From: Rhizobium metallidurans
GTDB taxonomy: Bacteria; Pseudomonadota; Alphaproteobacteria; Rhizobiales; Rhizobiaceae
NCBI RefSeq assembly: GCF_014196505.1
Contig: NZ_JACIDW010000010.1
Span: forward strand, 19,996-83,995
Reading direction: 5' to 3'
DNA: 64,000 bases
Below are positions 8,026 through 19,309 of this stretch, piece by piece. Made by a program: the position numbers and the translations under genes. The notes below the pieces were generated by a model, which worked only from the letters and a program-made list of their open reading frames with translations, made no database searches and had not been told where the DNA came from. How positions within the stretch are numbered: the first letter of the stretch is position 1; each line of letters begins with the position of its first letter.

Positions 8026-9123
8026 TTATCCGTCCTTGGACTGTTGAAACGCGCGTGGGATAGCGGCTGTGATCGCTTTTTTCATGACCGTCGGCAATGC
8101 CTGCGCGTCAAGATTTGTAACCGGCTCCCACCATCCGTCATCCCCGTTGATCCTGCCGGGGATCGCCACGCGCCAGATCGACAGCCTGAGCTCGAAATGG
8201 GTGAAGACATGGGTGACGGTGCCAGATGGCTGCCAGTCGGCCGCGAACGGGGCGGCGTCGGCCGAGGTCTCGCCGTCGATGCGCGCCGTCCAGCCCGTCG
8301 TCGGCACCTCGGTCATGCCGCCAAGCAAACCGCTCTCGATCCTGCGCCGCAACAGCACTTCGCCATCTGATGTCACCGCCACGAAGGCGGCGCCGACGCG
8401 AACGGGCTTGGCCTTCTTGGCGGCCTTGACCGGGAAATGCTCGGGATCGTGCAGCGCCAGCGCCTCGCACGATCCGTTGAAGGGACAGAGCGCGCAGGCG
8501 GGCCGCTTCGGCGTACAGATCGTGGCGCCGAGATCCATCATCGCCTGGGCGAAATCGCCCGGCCGGTCGGATGGCGTCAGCAGCGCCACCTTCTGCTTCA
8601 TTAGCGGCTTGGCTGCGGGCAACGGCGTCGAGATCGCATAAAGCCGCGAGATCACTCGCTCGATATTGCCGTCCATCACGGCAGCCTGCCGGTTGAACGC
8701 GATCGCGGCCACGGCAGCCGCCGTATAATCACCGATCCCGGGCAGCGCCCTCAGCCCGTCCTCGGTGTCGGGAAACACGCCTGAATGATCGTTCGCCACG
8801 GCCTCGGCGCATTTCTTCAGGTTGCGGGCACGGGCGTAATAGCCGAGCCCCGCCCAGGCGGCCATCACGTCCTCGCTAGGTGCTGCGGCAAGATCGCCAA
8901 CCGTCGGCCAGCGCGCGAGGAATTTCAGGAAATAGGCTTTGACTGCTGGCACCGTCGTCTGCTGCAGCATCACTTCCGACAGCCACACATGATAGGGGTC
9001 GGCCTTGATCCCGCGCTTTGCCATCGGCGGCGAAACGCGCCAGGGCAGGTCGCGGTGATGGCGATCGTACCAGTCGAGGAGGGGCTTTGCTAAGGGCGCG
9101 GTGGTGGTCTTTAAGGTCATCAT
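8026..9123 (-). CDS. mutY: A/G-specific adenine DNA glycosylase MutY
   Basis: Removes adenine mispaired with 8-oxoguanine, protecting against G:C to T:A mutation. 365 residues, normal length. The N-terminal catalytic domain contains PYHVWLSEVMLQQTTV (catalytic Glu), the helix-hairpin-helix LPGIGDYTAAAVAAIAF and the catalytic Asp in AVMDGNIERV. The [4Fe-4S] loop is CTPKRPACALCPFNGSC (C-x6-C-x2-C-x5-C). The C-terminal MutT-like domain that reads 8-oxoG follows. Two ATGs are adjacent at 9123 and 9120; no clear Shine-Dalgarno separates them. Confidence 0.96.
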   Translation of the reverse strand: MMTLKTTTAPLAKPLLDWYDRHHRDLPWRVSPPMAKRGIKADPYHVWLSEVMLQQTTVPAVKAYFLKFLARWPTVGDLAAAPSEDVMAAWAGLGYYARARNLKKCAEAVANDHSGVFPDTEDGLRALPGIGDYTAAAVAAIAFNRQAAVMDGNIERVISRLYAISTPLPAAKPLMKQKVALLTPSDRPGDFAQAMMDLGATICTPKRPACALCPFNGSCEALALHDPEHFPVKAAKKAKPVRVGAAFVAVTSDGEVLLRRRIESGLLGGMTEVPTTGWTARIDGETSADAAPFAADWQPSGTVTHVFTHFELRLSIWRVAIPGRINGDDGWWEPVTNLDAQALPTVMKKAITAAIPRAFQQSKDG

Positions 9124-9217
9124 TTGCCGTGCGGAGGGGAAGTGCCCTATACTTGGCGAAGCAACGCCCTCCGATCAAGGCGACGGCGCCCGATAGCGGC
9201 GGCATCCGAAGGTTTCC

Positions 9218-9706
9218 ATGAGTTATCCACGCAAAGGTGAAAAACAGATCTCCGAACTGGCCAACGGCCTGATCGATCCCGTGCTCGCCAAGCGCGCCGG
9301 CATCAATACGGCGCTGCTCGGCTCCTGGGACGAGATCGCCGGCGAGGATTTCGCCGATTGCACCCGCCCGGAAAAGATCGCCTGGGCGAGGGGCGGTGAT
9401 GACGGCAGCTTCCGCCCCGGCGTTTTGACCATCGCCTGCGAGGGCGCTCGCGCCCTGTTTCTGACGCATGCGCAGGGCGAACTGATCCAGCGCATCAACA
9501 GCTTCTTCGGCTTCTCCGCCGTCCACCAGATCCGCATCGTCCAGAAGCCGGTCTCCCAAGCTTTCAAGCGCTCCCGCACGCCGCCGCCATTGAAAGGCGA
9601 GGCGGCCCGCCGCCTGGAGGGGATGATGGAGGGCATCGACAACGAGAAGCTGCGCGATGCGGTGAAGCGGCTGGGCACGGCGGTGTTGGGGAAGAAGGGG
9701 CGATAG
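9218..9706 (+). CDS. DUF721/DciA-like protein
   Basis: Protein of 162 residues with an N-terminal DUF721 domain (ISELANGLIDPVLAKRAGINTALLGSWDEIAGEDFADCTRPEKI...GVLTIACEGARALFLTHAQGELIQRINSFFG). The DUF721 family includes DciA, the ancestral loader of the DnaB replicative helicase. It is divergent from mutY, the usual arrangement in Rhizobiaceae, and sits upstream of the DsbA-like/smc block. The C-terminal tail is basic and alanine-rich. A role in replication initiation is inferred from the family, not shown here. Confidence 0.8.
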   Translation: MSYPRKGEKQISELANGLIDPVLAKRAGINTALLGSWDEIAGEDFADCTRPEKIAWARGGDDGSFRPGVLTIACEGARALFLTHAQGELIQRINSFFGFSAVHQIRIVQKPVSQAFKRSRTPPPLKGEAARRLEGMMEGIDNEKLRDAVKRLGTAVLGKKGR

Positions 9707-9733
9707 CGTGCCGTTGGCCATGGCTTCGCAATG

Positions 9734-9751
9734 TGCTATACATGTATAGCA
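9734..9751. promoter_or_regulatory. 18-bp palindromic operator of toxin-antitoxin module
   Basis: Perfect palindrome TGCTATACATGTATAGCA ending on the AAGGAG ribosome binding site of the antitoxin gene. This is the expected position for autoregulation by a ribbon-helix-helix antitoxin. Confidence 0.8.
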
Positions 9752-9763
9752 AGGAGAACGACG

Positions 9764-9988
9764 ATGCTTGCCATACGATTGCCGGCTGAAATCGAAGAGC
9801 GTCTTGATGAACTTGCCAAGCGCACGGGCCGCAGCAAGAGCTTCTACGCACGCGAAGCCATCCTTGAACACCTTGATGATCTGGAAGACTACTATCTGGC
9901 CGAGAAACGTCTTGAAGACTTTCGGCAAGGCAAAGCCGGCACGGTGTCATTGGCTGAGTTGATGGAACGCTATGGCGTGGAGGATTGA
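9764..9988 (+). CDS. RelB-type (ribbon-helix-helix) antitoxin
   Basis: Antitoxin of 74 residues. The N-terminal ribbon-helix-helix MLAIRLPAEIEERLDELAKR (then TGRSKSFYAREAILEHLDDLED) binds DNA. The acidic C-terminus (SLAELMERYGVED) would wrap the toxin. The ATG at 9764 is chosen over an upstream ATG because AAGGAG (9751-9756) precedes it and the upstream start would fall inside the palindromic operator. It overlaps the toxin gene by 17 bases. Confidence 0.9.
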   Translation: MLAIRLPAEIEERLDELAKRTGRSKSFYAREAILEHLDDLEDYYLAEKRLEDFRQGKAGTVSLAELMERYGVED

Positions 9989-10241
9989 TTTCGACGAACG
10001 CGCTGAGCGCGAACTCGATAAGATCGGCCATGTTGCAGCCCAGCGAATTATACGTTTCCTCAATCAGCGCGTTGCAAAGCTGGACGACCCGCGGTCGATC
10101 GGCGAAGCCCTCAAGGGACCGGAGCTTGGCGCGTTCTGGAAATATCGCGTGGGAGATTACCGGATTATCGCCAGTATCGAGGACAACGTGCTTCGAATTT
10201 TAGTTGTTCGTGTGGGCAACCGGCGTGACGTCTATCGGTGA
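9972..10241 (+). CDS. RelE/ParE-family toxin
   Basis: Toxin of 89 residues: WRIDFDERAERELDKIGHVAAQRIIRFL, then ALKGPELGAFWKYRVGDYRIIASIEDNVLRILVVRVGNRRDVYR. The YRVGDYRII core and the terminal GNRRDVY with basic residues are typical of RelE mRNA interferases. Its start overlaps the antitoxin coding end, so the order is antitoxin then toxin with translational coupling. RelE toxins cleave mRNA at the ribosome; the related ParE group poisons gyrase. The sequence fits RelE better. Confidence 0.9.
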   Translation: MAWRIDFDERAERELDKIGHVAAQRIIRFLNQRVAKLDDPRSIGEALKGPELGAFWKYRVGDYRIIASIEDNVLRILVVRVGNRRDVYR

Positions 10242-10384
10242 TTACGACGTTGCAACCCGCAATAACGCCCCTTGGTCCCACCAAGGTCACAATTGTTTGA
10301 AGAAACTCCCCCATGCGTGCCTTGTTTGCGGCCGCGCGCCGTTATATCGCACTCACAGCCGCTACTCTCATTTATGAGGAAATT

Positions 10385-11077
10385 ATGCAGATGTCCGAAA
10401 TGCAACTGACCAAGCGCCAGCTTCTGGGCGGCGTCGCTGTCGCGACCGCCAGCCTGGCGGTCTTCAGCAGCGCCAATGCGGCTGTGGAAATTCCGAAGCC
10501 GGACGGCGATGTCGACATGGCCGCCGTGCTGAAGCCGGGCTCGCTGCCGGAAATGGTGATCGGCAAGGACGATGCCAAGGTCACTATCGTCGAATACATG
10601 TCGATGACCTGCCCGCACTGCGCCAACTTCCACAACAAGACCTTCGACGAGATCAAGAAGAAGTACGTGGACACCGGCAAGGCCCGTTTCATCATCCGCG
10701 AATTCCCCTTCGATCCGCGTTCCGCGGCCGCCTTCATGCTGGCCCGCTGCAATCCGTCCAAGCCGGAAGACATGAGCACGGCCGACCAGTATTTCCCGAT
10801 GGTCTCGATGCTCTTCAAGCAGCAGCAGACCTGGGTCGCCGCCCAAGATGGTCGCGCCGCTCTGCTCCAGATGTCGAAACTCGCTGGATTTAGTGAGGAT
10901 AGCTTCACGAAGTGCTTGACGAACCAGAAGCTGCTGGATGAAGTGAACGCGACGCGGGAACGGGGTTCCAAGGAATTCGGCGTCAACGCCACGCCGACTT
11001 TCCTCATCAACGGGAAGCGCTACTCTGGAGACATGTCGGTTGACATCATGTCGGCCCTTATCGACAGCATGCTTTAA
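10385..11077 (+). CDS. DsbA-like periplasmic thiol-disulfide oxidoreductase
   Basis: Exported thioredoxin-fold protein of 230 residues. A leader near residues 10-35 (KRQLLGGVAVATASLAVFSS, cleaved after ANAA) directs export. The catalytic CPHC is in MSMTCPHCANFHNKTF, and the cis-Pro region is NATPTFLINGKRYSG. It belongs to the DsbA/ScsC-like group and would oxidise or isomerise cysteines of periplasmic proteins. The ATG at 10385 has GAGGA before it; an ATG at 10391 is also possible. An open frame further upstream lacks a ribosome site. A strong terminator follows, just before smc. Confidence 0.92.
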   Translation: MQMSEMQLTKRQLLGGVAVATASLAVFSSANAAVEIPKPDGDVDMAAVLKPGSLPEMVIGKDDAKVTIVEYMSMTCPHCANFHNKTFDEIKKKYVDTGKARFIIREFPFDPRSAAAFMLARCNPSKPEDMSTADQYFPMVSMLFKQQQTWVAAQDGRAALLQMSKLAGFSEDSFTKCLTNQKLLDEVNATRERGSKEFGVNATPTFLINGKRYSGDMSVDIMSALIDSML

Positions 11078-11096
11078 GCTGAGCCGTTTCCACCGG

Positions 11097-11131
11097 ACGG
11101 GCGACGGCGGAAGCCGTGCGCCCGTTTTTTC
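11097..11131 (+). terminator. Rho-independent terminator after the DsbA-like gene
   Basis: Stem ACGGGCG (11097-11103) with CGCCCGT (11119-11125), extended inside by ACGGC-GGAA-GCCGT, then seven T. Lies 20 bp after the stop codon. Confidence 0.9.
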
Positions 11132-11142
11132 GTTGCTTTTCC

Positions 11143-11190
11143 CTTCTCCCCATCGGGGAGAAGGTGGCCCGAAGGGTCGGATGAGGGGGC
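11143..11190. repeat. C-rich hairpin repeat (rhizobial intergenic type), copy 1
   Basis: CTTCTCCCC-ATC-GGGGAGAAG hairpin (11143-11163), then GTGGCCCGAAGGGTCGGATG and AGGGGGC. The same unit occurs at 26769-26934 (twice, inverted) and 34575-34621. It lies 23 bp before the smc start codon. Confidence 0.8.
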
Positions 11191-11212
11191 TTCGCGCTCC
11201 GAGGCCCACCGC

Positions 11213-14200
11213 ATGAAATTCAACAAACTTCGCCTCGTCGGCTTCAAATCCTTCGTCGAGCCCGCTGAATTCGTCATCGAGCGTGGCCTGACCGGTGTCG
11301 TCGGGCCGAATGGCTGCGGCAAGTCCAATCTTGTCGAGGCGCTGCGCTGGGTGATGGGCGAGAACTCGTACAAGAACATGCGCGCCTCGGGCATGGACGA
11401 CGTGATCTTTTCCGGCTCCGGCAATCGTCCCGCCCGCAACACCGCCGAGGTGGCGCTTTATCTCGACAATGCCGACCGCACGGCACCTGCCGGCTTCAAC
11501 GATAGCGACGAGATCCAGGTCACGCGCCGCATCGAACGCGAGCAGGGCTCGGTCTACCGCATCAACGGCAAGGAAAGCCGCGCCAAGGACGTGCAGCTGC
11601 TCTTCGCCGACGCCTCCACCGGCGCCCGTTCGCCGTCGATGGTCGGGCAGGGGCGTATCGGCGAGCTGATCTCGGCCAAGCCGCAGGCCCGCCGCCAGTT
11701 GCTCGAAGAGGCCGCCGGCATTTCCGGCCTGCATTCGCGCCGTCATGAGGCGGAACTGCGCCTGCGCGCCGCCGAAAGCAATCTCGAGCGTCTCGACGAC
11801 GTGACGTCGCAGCTCGAAAGCCAGATCGAGAGCCTGAAGCGTCAGGCCCGTCAGGCCAATCGCTTCAAGTCGCTCTCCGCCGATATCCGCGCCCGCGAGG
11901 CCATGCTCCTGCATATCCGCTGGGTGCAGGCCAAGGAGGCTGAAGCCGAGGCGGACAGCGCGCTCAACCAGGCGACATCCATCGTCGCCGAAAAGGCGCA
12001 GATGCAGATGGAAGCCGCCAAGTCGCAAGGCATATCGAGCCTCAAGCTGCCTGAACTGCGCGAGGGCGAAGCCCGCGCGGCGGCCGCCTTGCAGCGCCTG
12101 CAGATCGCCAAGACGCAGCTGGAAGAAGATGCCAACCGCATCCTGCGCCGTCGCGACGAGCTCACCCGCCGCCTGGCGCAGCTCTCGGAAGACATCCGGC
12201 GCGAGGAACGGCTGGTCGCCGACAACGCCGAGATTCTCCAGCGTCTCGACGCCGAGGAAGCCGAGATCAGCGAGATCCTCGCCGATTCCGGCCGTTACGC
12301 GGAAGAGACCCGCGAGGCCTTCGAGGAAGCCGCCGCCAGGCTTGCCGACAGCGAGCGCATCTTCGCTGGCCTGACATTGGAACGCGCCGAGGCCGCCGCC
12401 GGCCGCAACCAGCTCGAACGCGCCATCCGCGATCTCGCAGACCGCAAGATGCGCCTCGAACGCCAGATGGACGAGGCCAATCGCGAGCTGTCAGGTATCG
12501 GCGAGCGTATCGCGACGCTGCCCGATCCCGACGAGAAGCGCATGGTCGTCGAAGCCGGCGAAAGCGCCGTCGCCGAGGCCGAGGCTGCTATCCAGGCGGT
12601 CGAGCAGGCGCTCGCCGCTGCCCGCCAGACGGAAGCGATGTCGCGCGCGCCGGTCGATCAGGCCCGCGCCCAGCTGAATGCCATCGAGACCGAAGCGCGC
12701 ACCATTTCCCGCATGCTGGCATCCGGCGCCACCGCCGGCGAATTCGCGCCTGTCGCCGATGATCTGAAGGTCGACCGCGGTTTCGAGACCGCCGTGGGCG
12801 CTGCCCTTGGCGACGATCTCGAATCCCCGCTCGACCCGAAGGCGCCCGCCCACTGGTCGGAAAACGGCGATGGCGCCGCCGATCCGGCGCTGCCACCGGG
12901 CGTCACCCCGCTGATCACGCATGTCCGCGCCCCCGCGGCACTTGCCCGCCGCCTCAGGCAGATCGGTCTCGTCTCCGACGCGGATGCCGAAGGCCTGATG
13001 GCGAGCCTCAGGCCTGGCCAGCGCCTCGTCACCCGCGATGGCGCCGTCTACCGCTGGGATGGCCACGTCACCGGCGCCGACGCCCCAAGTGCCGCGGCAC
13101 TCCGTCTCGCCCAGAAGAACCGTCTCTCCGAGCTCGAAGGCGAAGCATCCATCGCCCGCGACGTGCTCACTGAAGCCGAGGAGCAGCTGGCGATCGCGGC
13201 CGAAGCCATCTCGGGCGAGGAACATCGCCTGGCCGATGCCCGCGATACCGCGCGCATGTCCGCACGCCAGCTGGCGGAAGCGCGCGAGGCCTTGGCCGCT
13301 GCCGAGCGTGCCTCGGGCGATCTCATCCGCCGCCGCGATGTCATCGCCGAAGCCGTGAGCCAGCTGCGGAGCCAGCTTGAAGACATCGCCATCCAGGAAG
13401 AAAACGCCCGCATCGAGCTCGACGACGCGCCGGATCTCTCCGCGCTCGACGAACGCCTGCGGCTGCAGCAGGCCGACGTGGCGACCGATCGCGGCGCCCT
13501 TGCCGAAGCCCGTGCGCGACACGAGAGCCTGAACCGCGAAAACGACGCCCGCCAGCGCCGCATCGTCGCCATCGGCCAGGAGCGCGAGACCTGGCGCCAG
13601 CGCGCGGCGAGCGCGCAGGACCACATCGCGACGCTGCGCGACCGCGAGGAGGAAGCGCGCGAGGAAGCGGCCGATCTCGAAATGGCGCCCGACGAATTCG
13701 ACGACAAGCGCCGTGGGCTGTTGAACGAACTGCAGAAGGCCGACGACAGCAGACGCGCCGCCGCCGATCTGTTGGCTGAGGCCGAGCTGGCGCAGCGCGA
13801 TGTCGATCACAAGGCGGCGATTGCGCTCTCCGAGCTTGCCGAAAGCCGCGAGCGTCGCGGCCGCGCCGAGGAGCGCCTGGTCTCGGCCCGCGAAAAGCGC
13901 GTGGAGACAGAGGCGCGCATCCGCGAGGCGTTGAACGTCGCGCCCCACGAAGCCTTCCTGCTGGCCGGTCTCGACGCCATGCAGGCGATGCCTGATTTGC
14001 GCGAGGTCGAGCGCGAGCTGGAGCGGCTGAAGATGGAGCGCGAACGGCTCGGCGCCGTCAACCTGCGCGCCGAGGAAGAGCAGAAGGAACTGAGCGACCG
14101 GCTGGCGGCGCTGATCAAGGAGCGCGACGACGTCATCGACGCCATCCGCAAGCTGCGCGGCGCCATCCAGAGCCTGAACCGCGAGGGTCGCGAGCGCCTG

Positions 14201-14674
14201 ATCGCCGCCTTCGATGTGGTCAACACCCAGTTCCAGCGCCTCTTTACCCACCTGTTCGGTGGCGGCACGGCCGAGCTGCAGCTGATCGAATCCGACGATC
14301 CGTTGGAAGCCGGCCTCGAAATCCTCGCCCGCCCGCCGGGCAAGAAGCCGCAGACCATGACGCTTCTGTCGGGCGGCGAGCAGGCGCTGACGGCGATGGC
14401 GCTGATCTTCGCGGTGTTTCTCACCAACCCGGCGCCGATCTGCGTGCTCGACGAAGTGGACGCGCCGCTCGACGATCACAACGTCGAGCGCTACTGCAAC
14501 CTGATGGACGAGATGGCGGCTTCGACGGAGACGCGCTTCGTCATCATCACCCACAATCCGATCACCATGGCCCGCATGAACCGCCTTTTCGGCGTGACGA
14601 TGGCGGAGCAGGGCGTGTCGCAGCTGGTTTCGGTCGACCTGCAAACCGCTGAACAATTGCGCGAGATCGCCTGA
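11213..14674 (+). CDS. smc: Chromosome segregation protein SMC
   Basis: ATPase of 1153 residues that forms the V-shaped condensin dimer organising and segregating the chromosome. Walker A GPNGCGKS is at residues 31-38. Two long coiled coils flank the hinge (about 500-660, with ALGDDLESPLDP and SLRPGQRLVTRDGAVYRWDG). The ABC signature LSGGEQ is near 1052 and Walker B ICVLDEVDAPLDDHNVERY near 1079. Length is normal and no frameshift is seen. A hairpin repeat sits immediately upstream and a terminator precedes that, so smc has its own promoter or reads from within the repeat. Confidence 0.97.
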   Translation: MKFNKLRLVGFKSFVEPAEFVIERGLTGVVGPNGCGKSNLVEALRWVMGENSYKNMRASGMDDVIFSGSGNRPARNTAEVALYLDNADRTAPAGFNDSDEIQVTRRIEREQGSVYRINGKESRAKDVQLLFADASTGARSPSMVGQGRIGELISAKPQARRQLLEEAAGISGLHSRRHEAELRLRAAESNLERLDDVTSQLESQIESLKRQARQANRFKSLSADIRAREAMLLHIRWVQAKEAEAEADSALNQATSIVAEKAQMQMEAAKSQGISSLKLPELREGEARAAAALQRLQIAKTQLEEDANRILRRRDELTRRLAQLSEDIRREERLVADNAEILQRLDAEEAEISEILADSGRYAEETREAFEEAAARLADSERIFAGLTLERAEAAAGRNQLERAIRDLADRKMRLERQMDEANRELSGIGERIATLPDPDEKRMVVEAGESAVAEAEAAIQAVEQALAAARQTEAMSRAPVDQARAQLNAIETEARTISRMLASGATAGEFAPVADDLKVDRGFETAVGAALGDDLESPLDPKAPAHWSENGDGAADPALPPGVTPLITHVRAPAALARRLRQIGLVSDADAEGLMASLRPGQRLVTRDGAVYRWDGHVTGADAPSAAALRLAQKNRLSELEGEASIARDVLTEAEEQLAIAAEAISGEEHRLADARDTARMSARQLAEAREALAAAERASGDLIRRRDVIAEAVSQLRSQLEDIAIQEENARIELDDAPDLSALDERLRLQQADVATDRGALAEARARHESLNRENDARQRRIVAIGQERETWRQRAASAQDHIATLRDREEEAREEAADLEMAPDEFDDKRRGLLNELQKADDSRRAAADLLAEAELAQRDVDHKAAIALSELAESRERRGRAEERLVSAREKRVETEARIREALNVAPHEAFLLAGLDAMQAMPDLREVERELERLKMERERLGAVNLRAEEEQKELSDRLAALIKERDDVIDAIRKLRGAIQSLNREGRERLIAAFDVVNTQFQRLFTHLFGGGTAELQLIESDDPLEAGLEILARPPGKKPQTMTLLSGGEQALTAMALIFAVFLTNPAPICVLDEVDAPLDDHNVERYCNLMDEMAASTETRFVIITHNPITMARMNRLFGVTMAEQGVSQLVSVDLQTAEQLREIA

Positions 14675-15069
14675 GGTCAAGGCGAAACACCCAAAAAAAG
14701 TCGCCTCTGAGTAGGCTTCTCACCCAATAAGGTGATGCGTTTTTACTCATCCTGCATTAGAAGAAACTGTATGTGCGGTCCGAGAGGATCGCGCCACCGG
14801 TTTTGCGTACAGATTGCCGTGCGCATGTGGTGAGGCTTCCTCCTCGTCGTGTCGGCATGCTGAACCCCCCGTCCGGTTTTCCTGGCTGGACGGAAATAAG
14901 GCTTTGCGGGACTTTGTTGCGGTCCCGCAAAGCTTTATTACTCTTCCCTAGAGTTCAAACGGTTAGAATGCGTGGATGTTGTGCACTGCAACATTTTGGC
15001 CGCATTTGTCCGATTTTCATTTTAACACCAAGGGATTAAGCTGATCCCGATTTTGGTGTTGGGGAGAGC
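14675..15069. other. 395-bp smc-ppdK intergenic region with three hairpins
   Basis: No convincing gene. It holds a weak hairpin TCACC-N6-GGTGA followed by GCGTTTTTA (14720-14744), which may terminate smc, and two hairpins close to each other at 14869-14893 and 14895-14939. About 130 bp from the last hairpin to the ppdK ATG is AT-richer and probably contains the ppdK promoter. Confidence 0.7.
14869..14939 (+). promoter_or_regulatory. Double hairpin upstream of ppdK
   Basis: First hairpin: CCGTCC (14869-14874) with GGACGG (14888-14893). Second: an 18-bp stem, 14895-14912 paired with 14922-14939, with a single G-U pair and a nine-base loop; the core is GCTTTGCGGGAC/GTCCCGCAAAGC. The stem is much stronger than an ordinary terminator, and the right arm ends CTTTATT without a clean T-run. 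It may be a small RNA terminator, a leader structure or a protein-binding site. Confidence 0.6.
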
Positions 15070-17733
<2,664 letters not shown>

Positions 17734-17749
17734 GGGTTGTCAGGAGCAG

Positions 17750-18025
17750 CTACCGATGCCGGTAGTAGGGGCCGCCATAATACGGGCCGCCCATGCGCCA
17801 CGCCATGTCCGCCATCACGTAATCGCTGTCGGCCCGCGCCTGCGCCTGGCGGTTGAGGTCGATGCGTTGCAGGCAGATGGCGAACCCTTCGGTACCGCGC
17901 TTGAAGCCATAGCTCAGGCACTGCCGGTCGTCCGCCGCCCGCCGTTCTTCCGGCGTCATCGTCTGGCAGGCCGAAAGGCCGATCGCAATGGCGGCCATGG
18001 TGAGAGTCAGCGGGAGAATGCGCAT
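17750..18025 (-). CDS. Small putative lipoprotein
   Basis: Protein of 91 residues: signal peptide MRILPLTLTMAAIAIGLSAC with lipobox LSAC, then a charged region (TMTPEERRAADDRQCLSYGF) and a Gly/Tyr-rich tail (MGGPYYGGPYYRHR). The ATG at 18025 is chosen because the hydrophobic leader begins directly there; an upstream extension would bury the signal peptide. Two further cysteines (QC and IC) could form a disulfide. Likely anchored on the periplasmic side. Function unknown. Confidence 0.8.
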   Translation of the reverse strand: MRILPLTLTMAAIAIGLSACQTMTPEERRAADDRQCLSYGFKRGTEGFAICLQRIDLNRQAQARADSDYVMADMAWRMGGPYYGGPYYRHR

Positions 18026-18116
18026 CGTTCTGTCTTCAACGGATTGATCTTGCTGACGTAGCAGACGCCAACGCCGCCCACCCGTCAACAAAAAACTCCG
18101 TCCGCCGAAAAACTTG

Positions 18117-18314
18117 TCAGGCGGCGCCGGCCGGATCGCCGATCGGCAGAAGCGCCGGATCGAGCGTCGGGTCGTTCGGGTTCTTGCTGTCGCCGGGATC
18201 CTGGGCGGGTGTCAGCGGCGGCTTTTCCTGGACGCGGTCGGGAATACCGGGTGTCGGCGTCGGGCCGCGTGGCGTCTCGGGCGTCGGTACGGGGATCGGA
18301 TCGCGATTGGGCAT
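18117..18314 (-). CDS. Small proline-rich protein
   Basis: Short frame of 65 residues (MPNRDPIPVPTPETPRGPTP...DPALLPIGDPAGAA) almost wholly composed of Pro, Asp, Thr and Gly, without a signal peptide or membrane span. AAGGAG precedes the ATG at 18314. Similar tiny PxP-rich proteins are common in rhizobial genomes. Probably disordered. Function unknown; moderate certainty that it is translated. Confidence 0.6.
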   Translation of the reverse strand: MPNRDPIPVPTPETPRGPTPTPGIPDRVQEKPPLTPAQDPGDSKNPNDPTLDPALLPIGDPAGAA

Positions 18315-18423
18315 GATTGTCTCCTTCTGGTCCAAGGAAAACGATGCCCCTTCGCTTTGGTTCCCGCTTTCGCCCGGCCGAGAACCGCTATATGAAGACG
18401 CCTCACGGAAATGGAAGCGACTG

Positions 18424-18669
18424 ATGGCACTGCGTGATCGATTCTCGAAAAAGCTGACCTGCCCGCAATGCGGCAATAGCGGCTTCGCCGAAGCCTCCGA
18501 GACGGACGATCCGAAGCGCAAGCATCCGGGCTTCAACATCGACCAGTTGCCGCGCGGGCTTTTCGTCCAGCGGCAGACCAATTTCCAGGAAACCAGCGTG
18601 ATCAAGTGCGAATGCGGCCGCAAGTTCGCGTTCCGCACGCTGGCCGAAGCCGCATCCGGCCGCGATTGA
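18424..18669 (+). CDS. Small zinc-ribbon-like protein
   Basis: Protein of 81 residues with CPQC near residue 13 and CEC near residue 62, the four-ligand pattern of a zinc ribbon (KLTCPQCGNSGFAEASE ... VIKCECGRKFAFRTL). No nuclease or polymerase motif. The start at 18424 is inferred from the position of the ribbon; there is only a weak ribosome site (GGAAGCGA). Function unknown, possibly nucleic-acid binding. Confidence 0.75.
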   Translation: MALRDRFSKKLTCPQCGNSGFAEASETDDPKRKHPGFNIDQLPRGLFVQRQTNFQETSVIKCECGRKFAFRTLAEAASGRD

Positions 18670-18680
18670 ACTAGGCTAGA

Positions 18681-19067
18681 CTAGAACCGCTCCAGCACCT
18701 CGATGAAGGCATCGGCGAACTGCGCGATATGGGCGGTCTCGGGCGCCGGGCTTTCCATGCGGATATCGGTGCCGTTCTGGTCGAGCACCGCGAGCACGAT
18801 CCGCATGTCGGTGGCGGCGGAAGGAATGCGCAGCACCGCGATCCGCTTGCAATCGTCCATCAGTCCTTCGGCAGGGAGATCGAACAGGAATTCGCCGCCG
18901 CTCTTTCCCGCCGCCGTGCGAACCGCATCGCAAAAGTCGGTGTCGCCGTCATAGCCTTCGAGCGAAAGCTCGAGCTCGAGAAGCTCCATCGGCAGAAGCG
19001 GATCGCTCGCATCGGCCCCGGCAAGCGTCGGCATGGGGCTTTCCATTGCAAGCTCGGATGCGATCAT
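18681..19067 (-). CDS. Acidic hypothetical protein
   Basis: Protein of 128 residues with a strongly acidic composition (PMELLELELSLEGYDGDTDF) and a predicted alpha/beta tail (MRIVLAVLDQNGTDIRMESPAPETAHIAQFADAFIEVLERF). The ATG at 19067 has CAGGAG ten bases upstream; an upstream extension lacks such a site. No recognised domain, signal peptide or membrane segment. Not recognised. Confidence 0.7.
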   Translation of the reverse strand: MIASELAMESPMPTLAGADASDPLLPMELLELELSLEGYDGDTDFCDAVRTAAGKSGGEFLFDLPAEGLMDDCKRIAVLRIPSAATDMRIVLAVLDQNGTDIRMESPAPETAHIAQFADAFIEVLERF

Positions 19068-19309
19068 TGCTCTTCTCCTGTTCGTCCGTGACCGATGAGG
19101 ATGCTGCAATTGCGGGAAATCAAGTCAATATCAGAAAATGCTCACGTAAGCCATGCCCGTATTGGCCGCGGAAATTGGTCTTCATCGTGGATTGGACACG
19201 CTCGCGTAAGACAACAGTTTCAATTTAGGCGAATCTTGCACTAAACAAGTGCTTGGGCGATTTGCGCGTTCATGCGGGACGCGCCGCTTGCGACTAACCG
19301 GTAAGTTTG

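Noticed and set aside
12491..14680. Long open frame antisense to smc (about 729 codons)
   Set aside because: It mirrors the strong GC codon bias of smc, has no domain and no ribosome site. Similar mirrors occur opposite ppdK (16126-17634), the large repeat protein (60775-62340, 62665-63861), cysN and the ClC gene. All were treated as shadows.
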